Assembly (NCBI RefSeq): GCF_000691145.1
Contig: NZ_ASJC01000001.1
Span: 682,001 to 746,000 of the forward strand
Source: Bacillus altitudinis 41KF2b
GTDB lineage: Bacteria > Bacillota > Bacilli > Bacillales > Bacillaceae
Length of the DNA stretch: 64,000 nt
Direction of reading: 5' to 3'
Shown here one piece after another: positions 56,218 to 63,562 of the stretch; position 1 is the first letter of the stretch, and each line of letters opens with the position of its first letter. The translations under genes and the position numbers were made by a program. The notes under the pieces are model-generated. The model was not told the origin of the DNA and did no database searches. It was given only the letters and a program-made list of their open reading frames with translations.

Positions 56218-56607
56218 GTTGATAAAAACAAAAGACAGAGATCTTGTGCCTTTTATCATTCGAGTGAAATTAAATAATCAAGAAGAAAAAACTTACGAGG
56301 CAAAGGCGGTTATACATGCCCACTGGTACGTGGAAAAACCATAACCCAATAAATGCTGAAGGGATTATGACAGAAAATGAACAATCGAATGGTATTCCTG
56401 ATATTTTAAATCGCGATCTGACTCGGTATCAGAATTGCAGTAGTTGGCATTGGGCATTCTGCTGTTAACACTTTGCTCGAGCTGCCAAAGCTAAAAGAGA
56501 CATCAAAAAGCACAGAAATGATATGGATTTTAAGAAAGCAGGATATTAGTGAGGTATTAAGAGGAGAAAACAATGATCAATTGCCTGCAAGAGGTCAACT
56601 AGACTAG
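56218..56607 (+). pseudogene. Relic of a flavoprotein monooxygenase/NAD(P)-binding oxidoreductase
   Basis: Three frame-shifted blocks of one protein remain. KDRDLVPFIIRVKLNNQEEKTYEAKAVI lies at about 56227-56313. GTWKNHNPINAEG..NGIPDILNRDLTRYQ follows at about 56325-56430. RIAVVGIGHSAVNTLLELPKLKETSKSTEMIWILRKQDISEVLRGENNDQLPARGQL ends at a stop at 56607. The GIGHSAVNT element is the second dinucleotide-binding motif of FAD-dependent oxidoreductases, some of which (ArsO type) occur in ars clusters. Both ends of the gene are missing. It points away from arsR. A related, more decayed copy lies at 60345-60462. Confidence 0.7.
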
Positions 56608-56731
56608 ATGGGAAGGACCCTTCTTGATGTCCTTTGATCAGAAGGAGAAAGAGGGTCCATTAATAAAGATACAGTTATTGTTTCAACTAATTAAAGGACC
56701 CTTGTTCTTGTCTTGGTACAAATTAGATAGG

Positions 56732-57184
56732 TCATAAAGGTTTTTGGGGTAATTCCATTATTTGAATCTCCATTCCCCATGAAGTTGTGATATAGAAAAA
56801 TCCAAGAGGGCTCAGCTCTCTAACTTTAACATCAGACTGTTCTGCAAAATATTTTAAAGCCTCTTCTATATTGGTGACTGTAATAGCTAGATGGGCTACA
56901 CCGATATCACTGGGTTTTAGGTGAACATTCTGTTGATCTGGCGTCGACCATTGAACCAGTTCGATCTTTCTACCGCCATATTGCAAAAATGCCGCCCCTT
57001 CTACAACTGAATGTTCGTGAACCCCAAAGTATCTTTTTAAACTATCGTCCTCAAACTGCATCCGTCCTGGCCGGAACAAGACTTCAAAACCCAAAATATG
57101 AGTGAAGAATTCAACTGCTACTTCGATATCGGGTACTACAAATCCTGAATGCTCGATTGTGCCTTGGAAAATTGTATTTTTCAT
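56732..57184 (-). CDS. VOC-superfamily protein
   Basis: 150-residue glyoxalase-fold protein: IEHSGFVVPDIEVAVEFFTHILGFEVLFR, GVAHLAITVTNIEEALKYF and WGMEIQIMELP. Candidate metal ligands are H in IEHSG, H in VAHLAI and E in WGMEI. Substrate unknown. Site AAAGGGG. First of several redox-stress genes on the minus strand; not clearly in one operon with the next. Confidence 0.75.
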   Translation of the reverse strand: MKNTIFQGTIEHSGFVVPDIEVAVEFFTHILGFEVLFRPGRMQFEDDSLKRYFGVHEHSVVEGAAFLQYGGRKIELVQWSTPDQQNVHLKPSDIGVAHLAITVTNIEEALKYFAEQSDVKVRELSPLGFFYITTSWGMEIQIMELPQKPL

Positions 57185-57291
57185 ATCGCTAAACCCCTTT
57201 GATTTTTTGGAAGTAAATGTTTCATTATAAAGTGGTATTTAAAGTAGCTATATCAATCTTTTGTGATTTCTATATCTTTTTTGAATATCCA

Positions 57292-58005
57292 TTAAAATTT
57301 ACATGTTCCATCTGAACAATATTCATCGAGCGACGACTCTAATTTATGCTCTTCAACCTTACGATTCCCGTACTCTTCTTTCCATACCTGTTGTAATGTT
57401 TCTAAAAACACTTCGCTAGGTTGTGCTCCTGAGATGACATATTTATCATTCACAACGTAAAAGGGCACGCCCTGAATCCCAATTTTAGATCCCTCGGCTC
57501 TATCAGCTGCGATATTCTCGCTATATTGATCATTTGATAAAACATCCAAAGCTTCGTTGCCATCAAGACCTATTTCACTTGAAAGTTGAGCAAGTGTTGC
57601 GTGATCACCGATATCTAGTGAATCTGTGAAATGAGCTTTCAAAATACGTTCCATAAACTCCCGAATCTTCCCTTTCTCTTTTGCATAATAAGAAAGACGA
57701 AGTGCATCATATGAATTCGTAGGAATCATTGTATCAAATTGATAATCTAACCCAACCTCTTTTGCTTTCTGTTTCAATTGATTGTTCAGTACTTTTGCTT
57801 TTTCATATGGGACACCATGCTTAGAGGATAATACTTGATGGATATCCATTCCTGTATTTTTTTTCGCATATGGATCTAATTGAAAATGTCGAAATAAGAC
57901 TTCGACCTCTTCTTTATGTTCAAACTGTTCTAACCCTATTTCAAATTGACGTTTGCCAATATAACAAAACGGGCAAACAAAATCAGACCAAATTTCTACT
58001 TTCAT
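57292..58005 (-). CDS. DsbA-family oxidoreductase (FrnE/YwbO-like)
   Basis: 237-residue thioredoxin-fold protein with a helical insert. Active site WSDFVCPFCYIGKRQ (CPFC) and the cis-Pro region IQGVPFYVVNDKYVISGAQ. The C-terminus carries a second Cys pair (CSDGTCKF). FrnE-type cytosolic disulfide oxidoreductase/isomerase, often tied to diamide or oxidant tolerance. Start at 58005 after AAAGGGGGAA; upstream codons are not supported by a site. azoR lies 126 bp upstream. Confidence 0.85.
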   Translation of the reverse strand: MKVEIWSDFVCPFCYIGKRQFEIGLEQFEHKEEVEVLFRHFQLDPYAKKNTGMDIHQVLSSKHGVPYEKAKVLNNQLKQKAKEVGLDYQFDTMIPTNSYDALRLSYYAKEKGKIREFMERILKAHFTDSLDIGDHATLAQLSSEIGLDGNEALDVLSNDQYSENIAADRAEGSKIGIQGVPFYVVNDKYVISGAQPSEVFLETLQQVWKEEYGNRKVEEHKLESSLDEYCSDGTCKF

Positions 58006-58131
58006 CCTATGTTCCCCCTTTATGATTTTAATGAATGTATTTTGTCTATTCTTCTTTATTACGCTTTTGAACGTGCGAGGTGGGATGATGTTAATTAAAA
58101 TCTTTTTAACTAATCCCACCAATGCTCTTTT

Positions 58132-58752
58132 TTAAAACGTTCGTGCTACCGTTTTTGCTTTTTCAATTGTTGAAGTAACAATTTCTTCTTCTTTAGTTGG
58201 ATCATAGTCAATACCTTCAACAAAAATCGTTGGTTCCACTTCAATTCCAACAAACTTCAGCGCACCTCTTACGTAAGAATCGGAATGTTCCATTCCAATT
58301 GCCTGCGAATAAAATCCTCCCATACCATGAATATGGATTGCTTTTTTCCCTTTCATCAATCCTTCTGGACCTTCTGATGTATATTTAAACGTTTTTCCAG
58401 CACTCATGATTGTATCAAAATAGGCTTTTAATAAAGGTTGGATTCCTAAATTCCACATTGAAGACTGAATGATATATTTATCTGCTTCCATAAATTGCTT
58501 TGTGAATGCATTCACTGCTTCTATTTTTTGTGATTCAACATCTGTTAGCACTTCCCCACTTCTTAACTTCTTTTGTCCAGTTAAAAAATCAGCATCGATT
58601 AATGGCACATTTGCATAATAGACATCTACTTCTATTATTTCATCCGTTGGATTTACTTTCTTATATTCAGTGATAAATGCTCTAGCAACTTGCGTACTTC
58701 TTGATTGTTCCTCACTTTGAGGTGTTCCTTTAACAAATAATACTTTTGACAT
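58132..58752 (-). CDS. azoR: FMN-dependent NADH-azoreductase
   Basis: 206-residue flavodoxin-fold enzyme (AzoR/AcpD type): KVLFVKGTPQSEEQSRSTQVARAF at the start, QSSMWNLGIQPLLKAYFDTIMSAGKTFKYT binding FMN, and IHGMGGFYS. Reduces quinones and azo compounds by two electrons; B. subtilis AzoR1 and AzoR2 respond to catechol and diamide. Start at 58752 after AAGGGG. Confidence 0.88.
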   Translation of the reverse strand: MSKVLFVKGTPQSEEQSRSTQVARAFITEYKKVNPTDEIIEVDVYYANVPLIDADFLTGQKKLRSGEVLTDVESQKIEAVNAFTKQFMEADKYIIQSSMWNLGIQPLLKAYFDTIMSAGKTFKYTSEGPEGLMKGKKAIHIHGMGGFYSQAIGMEHSDSYVRGALKFVGIEVEPTIFVEGIDYDPTKEEEIVTSTIEKAKTVARTF

Positions 58753-58879
58753 GATCATTTCCCCTTTATGATTTTGATTTTGAATACTTATAAAAAGAAT
58801 GCACACGCAATATTTTGGTATGACCCTAAATGATTCCTATAATTTCTGCTGAATCAACAACCTCATACAAAAAGCTGAT

Positions 58880-59524
58880 TTAATGATTATAGACAATGGG
58901 CATTTTTCCGATTAATTGGTGTTGCCTAGCAGCGTCATACATGAGTTTAGCGACATTTTCCCTAGATACGGACATTTTAGCTGGCTGATCGCCGAATGAA
59001 TAACCGTAAGATTGCCCGTTGTATTTGATATTAGGATTAATGATTCGAACGACTGTCCAATCCAGGTTCGATTCTTTAATCAGTTCTCCTATCTTCTTCA
59101 TTTCGGCATAACCATTTGGCATGAGAAGTTTAGGCAATATTCTTGGCAATATCGTCGATAAGCTTTTCTTATCGTCTTTAGATTGCAAGGCTGGCGTCGC
59201 GAGTGTAATCAACCTTTTTTTGGTGAACTTCTTCATCGCTTTGACAATTCGGTTATGTCCGTCGGCGATCGGTGTACCTTTTTGTTTTCGAGACAAATCA
59301 ATGCCGGGACCTAAGGTGCTTATCACGACATCAGCTTCTGAAACTGCCGTTTCAATAGCTGAAGTGTTCGTTAGTTCACCCGTTACAATGCGTAAATTCG
59401 AATGCTTTTGCTTGATTTTCTCAGGGTTTCTAACATATACCGTAACGATATCTCCGTTTTCTAGTGCAAACTGTGTTAAAAGTTGACCGATTGCACCAGT
59501 TGCCCCAAAAATAGTGATATTCAT
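58880..59524 (-). CDS. NAD(P)-binding protein, NmrA/SDR-like
   Basis: 214-residue Rossmann protein: MNITIFGATGAIGQLLTQFAL, VISTLGPGIDLSRKQKGTPIADGH and LDWTVVRIINPN. It belongs to the atypical SDR group of BVR-B/YwnB-like proteins; reaction unknown. It is divergent from the TetR gene with palindromes between them, so probably controlled by it. Site AAAGGAG. Confidence 0.8.
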   Translation of the reverse strand: MNITIFGATGAIGQLLTQFALENGDIVTVYVRNPEKIKQKHSNLRIVTGELTNTSAIETAVSEADVVISTLGPGIDLSRKQKGTPIADGHNRIVKAMKKFTKKRLITLATPALQSKDDKKSLSTILPRILPKLLMPNGYAEMKKIGELIKESNLDWTVVRIINPNIKYNGQSYGYSFGDQPAKMSVSRENVAKLMYDAARQHQLIGKMPIVYNH

Positions 59525-59589
59525 GGTCGTCTATCTCCTTTTGTTATTCAGAATGATCATAATGATTTCCTTGATCAAAAACCTTTCTT

Positions 59590-59621
59590 AATAACATGTG
59601 TTATTTAAGCAACGCGCGTTG
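59590..59621. promoter_or_regulatory. Two palindromes between the SDR and TetR genes
   Basis: AATAACA-TG-TGTTATT (59590-59605) and CAACGCGCGTTG (59610-59621) are both perfect. They are candidate operators for the divergent TetR regulator; the rest of 59525-59749 shows no other motif. Confidence 0.5.
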
Positions 59622-59749
59622 TATAATTGATGATAAGATGAAAAAGAATAATAAACAATAACCAAAATAGCCAATATGTAGTTTACGCAACACTTCTAAT
59701 GTATTGTCGTTTTTAGACAAGATGATGAACCCTAAAAGGAGAAGAAAAA

Positions 59750-60337
59750 ATGATTATGCCAAAAAAAGATCCGAGAATACTTCGTACAAGACAATTGATT
59801 GTAGACTCTTTTCTTTCGTTAGCTAGTGAAAAAGATTTCAACCATATAACGGTACGTGATATCACAGAAAAGGCTACTATTAACCGGGCTACATTTTATG
59901 CGCACTTTGACGATAAATTTGATTTGTTACATTCTACAATCACCAATACATTTACAGACAAATTGAAAAAAAGACTCAATGATCACGATGGATTCAATGA
60001 AAAAGTCATTGCAAATATTTTTCTAGCCATGTGTGATCATCATAAAGAGATAAGCGACCTATGTCCCAAAGGTTATCATTCTTTAGGAACTATTATCGAA
60101 AGTAAAATTAAAGAGGAGTTACAGAAACTAATAGCTGATCTTATGCTAAAAGGAACAAAAAACATCATCGAATTAGAGGATAAACAAATGGTAACAACCC
60201 TATCTACTATGCTAAGTTGGGGGATATACGGAGCTGCATACACATGGAATAAGGATGGAAGACTTATTTCATCAGAGGAGCTAGTGACTAAGACCCTGCC
60301 TATCTTTAAAAATGGCATGAGTCAGTATTATCTTTAA
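59750..60337 (+). CDS. TetR/AcrR family regulator
   Basis: 195-residue TetR protein. Helix-turn-helix in ASEKDFNHITVRDITEKATINRATFYAHFDDKFDLLHSTI, followed by a C-terminal TetR_C domain of the YbiH/DhaS-like type. Ligand unknown. Probably represses the divergent NAD(P)-binding gene. Ribosome site AAAAGGAGAAG. Confidence 0.85.
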   Translation: MIMPKKDPRILRTRQLIVDSFLSLASEKDFNHITVRDITEKATINRATFYAHFDDKFDLLHSTITNTFTDKLKKRLNDHDGFNEKVIANIFLAMCDHHKEISDLCPKGYHSLGTIIESKIKEELQKLIADLMLKGTKNIIELEDKQMVTTLSTMLSWGIYGAAYTWNKDGRLISSEELVTKTLPIFKNGMSQYYL

Positions 60338-60344
60338 TGAAAAT

Positions 60345-60462
60345 GATGTTAACAATCTGCTTGAGCCGGCAGTGCTATAAAAAATATTAAAAAAACACAG
60401 AAATGGTATGGATTTAAATAATGGTGTATTTGGAGGAGTGCAAGAGGTCAATTAGGCAGGCT
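60345..60462 (+). pseudogene. Second, more decayed relic of the same flavoprotein gene
   Basis: Nucleotide-level match to 56460-56607: ATGTTAACAATCTGCTTGAG versus CTGTTAACACTTTGCTCGAG, then ACACAGAAATGGTATGGATT versus GCACAGAAATGATATGGATT, and GCAAGAGGTCAATTAGGC versus GCAAGAGGTCAACTAGAC. Small deletions and stops break the frame. It has the same orientation as the first relic. Confidence 0.6.
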
Positions 60463-60489
60463 CGATTTGTTGTTGCTTAAATGACAAAA

Positions 60490-60529
60490 CTTCTACGACC
60501 TTCTCAATAAATTAAATCGGTCGTAGAAG
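60490..60529. terminator. Hairpin downstream of the oxidoreductase gene
   Basis: CTTCTACGACC pairs with GGTCGTAGAAG (perfect 11 bp). It is located at the 3' end of the minus-strand gene at 60556; T tract weak. Confidence 0.5.
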
Positions 60530-60555
60530 ATGGCCCTTATTTGTTGTACTGTAAA

Positions 60556-61137
60556 TCAAATATTCTGGGATATTTCTTTTAAGAATTGCTTTCTCTTTTC
60601 ATCTGTTGTTAAATTCACTCTAGAAAAATGAATCCATTTCGTGGATTCATTTTTCAATCCCAAATCTGCTAGCGTTCTGTTAATAAAAACGCTTTGAATG
60701 GCATTTCCAGCTTCAGATTCTATATACTCTTTATCTGTAGTTGATGTTGAGATCACGGTTGTTTTTTTTATATTTGTTAATAAACCTTTTAAAGTACCAG
60801 TATTTTGATCTTCAATGAATGCGAAACCGCTTAACATCACTTTATCAATAAATCCTTTTAAAATAGCAGGTAGATCCCACCACCAGACTGGGAATATAAA
60901 TACCAATTCTGTTGACTGTTTTAATTTTTCTTGATAATCCTTCACTAATAGATAAGGCGTTTTTCCTTTATGAAAATGCTTTAATTCTTCAGCTGTAAAA
61001 ACAGGATTAAATCCATCTTTATATAAATCGATCACTTGAAACGGTTCTCTCTTTGTTTCTAATTTTTCTGTTATGGAAGTCAAAATGGCATGATTATAAC
61101 TTCCATCCCAAGGATGTGCATAGACAATCGTTTTCAT
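60556..61137 (-). CDS. NAD(P)H oxidoreductase, flavodoxin-like (MdaB/KefF type)
   Basis: 193-residue quinone-reductase-like flavoprotein: TIVYAHPWDGSYNHAIL at the start, VFIFPVWWWDLPAILKGFIDKVMLSGFAF as the FMN-binding core. Two-electron reduction of quinones or nitro compounds is expected. It is divergent from an HxlR regulator whose likely operator lies between the two genes. Confidence 0.82.
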   Translation of the reverse strand: MKTIVYAHPWDGSYNHAILTSITEKLETKREPFQVIDLYKDGFNPVFTAEELKHFHKGKTPYLLVKDYQEKLKQSTELVFIFPVWWWDLPAILKGFIDKVMLSGFAFIEDQNTGTLKGLLTNIKKTTVISTSTTDKEYIESEAGNAIQSVFINRTLADLGLKNESTKWIHFSRVNLTTDEKRKQFLKEISQNI

Positions 61138-61208
61138 TATTCATTCACCCTTTTTCTGAGTTTTGTATCATTTTTTGATGTACATTCATTTTATTATGTG
61201 CTATAACA

Positions 61209-61219
61209 TACTACAAGTA
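61209..61219. promoter_or_regulatory. Candidate HxlR-type operator
   Basis: TACT-ACA-AGTA in the 123-bp divergent gap resembles the YodB/HypR type TACT-N-AGTA repeat, with a shorter spacer. Confidence 0.4.
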
Positions 61220-61260
61220 CGGTAATCAAAGTGCGATACTAACCCAAAGGAGAGTATAAA

Positions 61261-61605
61261 ATGAATGAGGAGTCCTTCCAGACGAGAGCTGAGCTAAAAG
61301 ATACTGGTTTTGGGTATACTTTGTCATTAATTGGTGGGAAATATAAAATGCCAGTTCTGTATGCTTTATATTCAAACGATGGTCCTGTTCGCTATAATCA
61401 GCTGAAACGTAAGCTCGGAACGATTTCTTTTAAAACATTAACCAATACACTAAAAGAGCTTGAAGCGGATCACTTAATTCATCGTAAAGAATATCCCCAA
61501 GTGCCTCCAAAAGTAGAATATAGTTTATCTGAAAAGGGTTTATCACTGATGCCTGTATTAGATGAGATATGTTATTGGGGAGAGGAACAAATGAAAAATA
61601 ATTAG
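61261..61605 (+). CDS. HxlR (DUF24) family regulator
   Basis: 114-residue MarR/DUF24 winged helix: GGKYKMPVLYALYSNDGPVRYNQLKRKLGTISFKTLTNTLKELEADHLI. It lacks the N-terminal Cys of YodB, HypR and CatR near residue 6-14; its only Cys is in DEICYWGEE near the C-terminus. So sensing would differ from those thiol-switch regulators. Divergent from the quinone-reductase gene it probably controls. Site AAAGGAG. Confidence 0.85.
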   Translation: MNEESFQTRAELKDTGFGYTLSLIGGKYKMPVLYALYSNDGPVRYNQLKRKLGTISFKTLTNTLKELEADHLIHRKEYPQVPPKVEYSLSEKGLSLMPVLDEICYWGEEQMKNN

Positions 61606-61616
61606 GTAGAGTGGAA

Positions 61617-61662
61617 AGAAAGCTACTACGGTTTAAACATGCTTTCTAAAGTAGCTTTCTTC
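61617..61662. terminator. Bidirectional terminator
   Basis: Perfect 11-bp stem AGAAAGCTACT / AGTAGCTTTCT between convergent genes. Confidence 0.8.
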
Positions 61663-61667
61663 TCATC

Positions 61668-61979
61668 TTATATCAATCCCATTGGCTCATTTTGTTGATG
61701 CGCTAACTCCATTCCTTCTGCCAGATAGAGAGCGTTCTTCTTATCTAAATCATCATCAGGCCAATTGTGGATCAGTTGACGCAATCTAACTGCAACGGTC
61801 TTACAAACATCTGGCATTAAGTAACTATCAGAATCCGAAAGATTCAGCAAAGGAATGATGTCATCTGTAAAGTTTTCAAAGGGTATGTCCGCGTCAAATC
61901 TCTCCATTTCATCTAAATTCATTTCGCAAATATTACTCGTGATTGAACCTATAATAGGACAACGAAGCACGCAACGCAC
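61668..61979 (-). CDS. Unknown acidic protein, possibly a truncated gene
   Basis: Up to 103 residues; the likely core is FENFTDDIIPLLNLSDSDSYLMPDVCKTVAVRLRQLIHNWPDDDLDKKNALYLAEGMELAHQQN. Neither the first start (61979) nor MNLDEMERF (61922) has a ribosome site, so this may be the 3' remnant of a larger gene. I do not recognise the family. It is 21 bp downstream of the threonine-synthase-like gene on the same strand. Confidence 0.4.
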   Translation of the reverse strand: MRCVLRCPIIGSITSNICEMNLDEMERFDADIPFENFTDDIIPLLNLSDSDSYLMPDVCKTVAVRLRQLIHNWPDDDLDKKNALYLAEGMELAHQQNEPMGLI

Positions 61980-62000
61980 TATTCTACCAGAGTCCTAAGG

Positions 62001-63104
62001 TTATGTTGATTTAATCCCTGCCCCACAAAGAGGGATGATAATGGTTTCTTCTGATTCCTTTTGATATTTCATGTAGCCAGCAAAATTGATGGCAGATGTC
62101 ACTTCGACATAAAATCCTTTCTGACTCAGTTTAGAGCGTGCATGTATAATTTCTTCTTCTTCAATATCAATAAACGTACCATTCGTCTTGTATACAGCTT
62201 CTAAAATTTGTTTGGAGCGAGCCGGGGCAGCAATAGCGATCCCTTCTGCTACAGTCCCTTTATTTGTCACAGGCGTTGCTGATTCCTCCGCATGTTGAAA
62301 AGCTTTCACAAGTGGTGCGCAGTTCTTTGCTTGTACGGCAATAATTTTCGGTATTTTATGAATGAGACCATTTTCGAATAACTCTCTAAAGCCATAATAC
62401 GCACCGAGCAGCAGAGTGCCGTTTCCAACCGGAATAATTAAAGCATCCGGTGCTCCTTTTAGTTGCTCATAGATTTCATAGGCGTATGTTTTTGTACCTT
62501 CGAAAAAATAAGGGTTATAGACATGGCTTGCATAAAAAACGTTTTCTTCGTCTACTGCCTTTTGGGCCGCAGCTGCAATGTCCTCTCGTGTACCATGAAT
62601 TTCTTTAATCGTTGCTCCGTGGGCTTTTATTTGAGCGACTTTTTTAGGTGATGTTTGATCACTTAGATAGATGTCACAGGCAATACCACAACGCGCCGCA
62701 TACGCAGCAATTGCCGTTCCTGCATTCCCGCTGCTATCAGCAATGACTTTTGTTACCCCTAATTCCTTAGCTTTTGTCATTAACACAGCTGCTCCACGGT
62801 CTTTAAATGATAGTGTAGGCATCATATAATCAACTTTTACATAAGTGTTTGGTTCATTAGGATCTAGAACGATTAAAAGAGATTGGCCCTCGCCCATTGT
62901 CACAGTTTCCCACGTCTTAGAACCTTTTGGAAATGGCATGGTTTCAACATAACGCCATAATGAATTTGGATAGTGATCCCAAGCTATGACGTCTATTTTC
63001 GGGGTATCTTTCACTAGATTGAATACTCCACCACAATCACATTTCCATAGAGTTGGTGTCATCTCATATTTTTTCCCGCAATCGTTACAACTTAATTGAT
63101 TCAT
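62001..63104 (-). CDS. Threonine-synthase-like PLP enzyme
   Basis: 367-residue fold-type II PLP enzyme. A rubredoxin-like zinc ribbon (CNDCGKKYEMTPTLWKCDCGG) leads. The PLP Lys is in MPTLSFKDRGAAVL, the phosphate-binding loop in IPVGNGTLLLGAYYG and the Ser/Asn loop in ADSSGNAGTA. It is annotated as threonine synthase by similarity. Context with ridA and a YheO-type regulator suggests a catabolic ammonia-lyase-type or amino acid interconversion role instead. Biosynthetic thrC normally sits with hom and thrB. Confidence 0.75.
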   Translation of the reverse strand: MNQLSCNDCGKKYEMTPTLWKCDCGGVFNLVKDTPKIDVIAWDHYPNSLWRYVETMPFPKGSKTWETVTMGEGQSLLIVLDPNEPNTYVKVDYMMPTLSFKDRGAAVLMTKAKELGVTKVIADSSGNAGTAIAAYAARCGIACDIYLSDQTSPKKVAQIKAHGATIKEIHGTREDIAAAAQKAVDEENVFYASHVYNPYFFEGTKTYAYEIYEQLKGAPDALIIPVGNGTLLLGAYYGFRELFENGLIHKIPKIIAVQAKNCAPLVKAFQHAEESATPVTNKGTVAEGIAIAAPARSKQILEAVYKTNGTFIDIEEEEIIHARSKLSQKGFYVEVTSAINFAGYMKYQKESEETIIIPLCGAGIKST

Positions 63105-63176
63105 TCTTCATCTGCCCCTTTGAATATTTTTTTATACAAAATATAATTTTTTATATAGGGTGGTCAAAAAAATATT

Positions 63177-63551
63177 CTAAACATATGCAATGGCATCCAT
63201 TTCAATTTTGAAACCAAAATGTAATTCATTCGTTGGTACAATCGTACGTGCTGGTTTATGTTCACCGAAAAATTCGGTATAAACCGCATCTACTTTGTCC
63301 CATAATTCAATATCTGAAATGTATAATGTCATGCGCAAAATCTTTTCTTTTTTACTTCCAGCAGCCTCTACAATCATCTCTACATTCTTAAGCGCTTGTA
63401 ATGTCTCTTTTTCAATGGGGCCGAACTCTTTTTCTGTCGTTTCAGGATTGATGGCAAATTGTCCCGACACATAGACCGTGTTTTGATGAATGGTTGCGAA
63501 TGCATAGTGTCCGTTTGATTTTAGATTTCCTACCTCGAGTACGCTTTCCAT
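63177..63551 (-). CDS. RidA/YjgF family deaminase
   Basis: 124-residue RidA-fold protein: HYAFATIHQNTVYVSGQFAINPETTEK, EKILRMTLYISDIELWDKVDAVYTEFFGEHKPARTIVPTNELHFGFKIEMDAIAYV. RidA hydrolyses reactive enamine/imine products of PLP lyases. The Arg in PARTIV is conserved. Sits between the regulator (11 bp upstream) and the PLP enzyme, fitting clearance of its intermediate. Confidence 0.88.
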   Translation of the reverse strand: MESVLEVGNLKSNGHYAFATIHQNTVYVSGQFAINPETTEKEFGPIEKETLQALKNVEMIVEAAGSKKEKILRMTLYISDIELWDKVDAVYTEFFGEHKPARTIVPTNELHFGFKIEMDAIAYV

Positions 63552-63562
63552 TTTGACACTCC

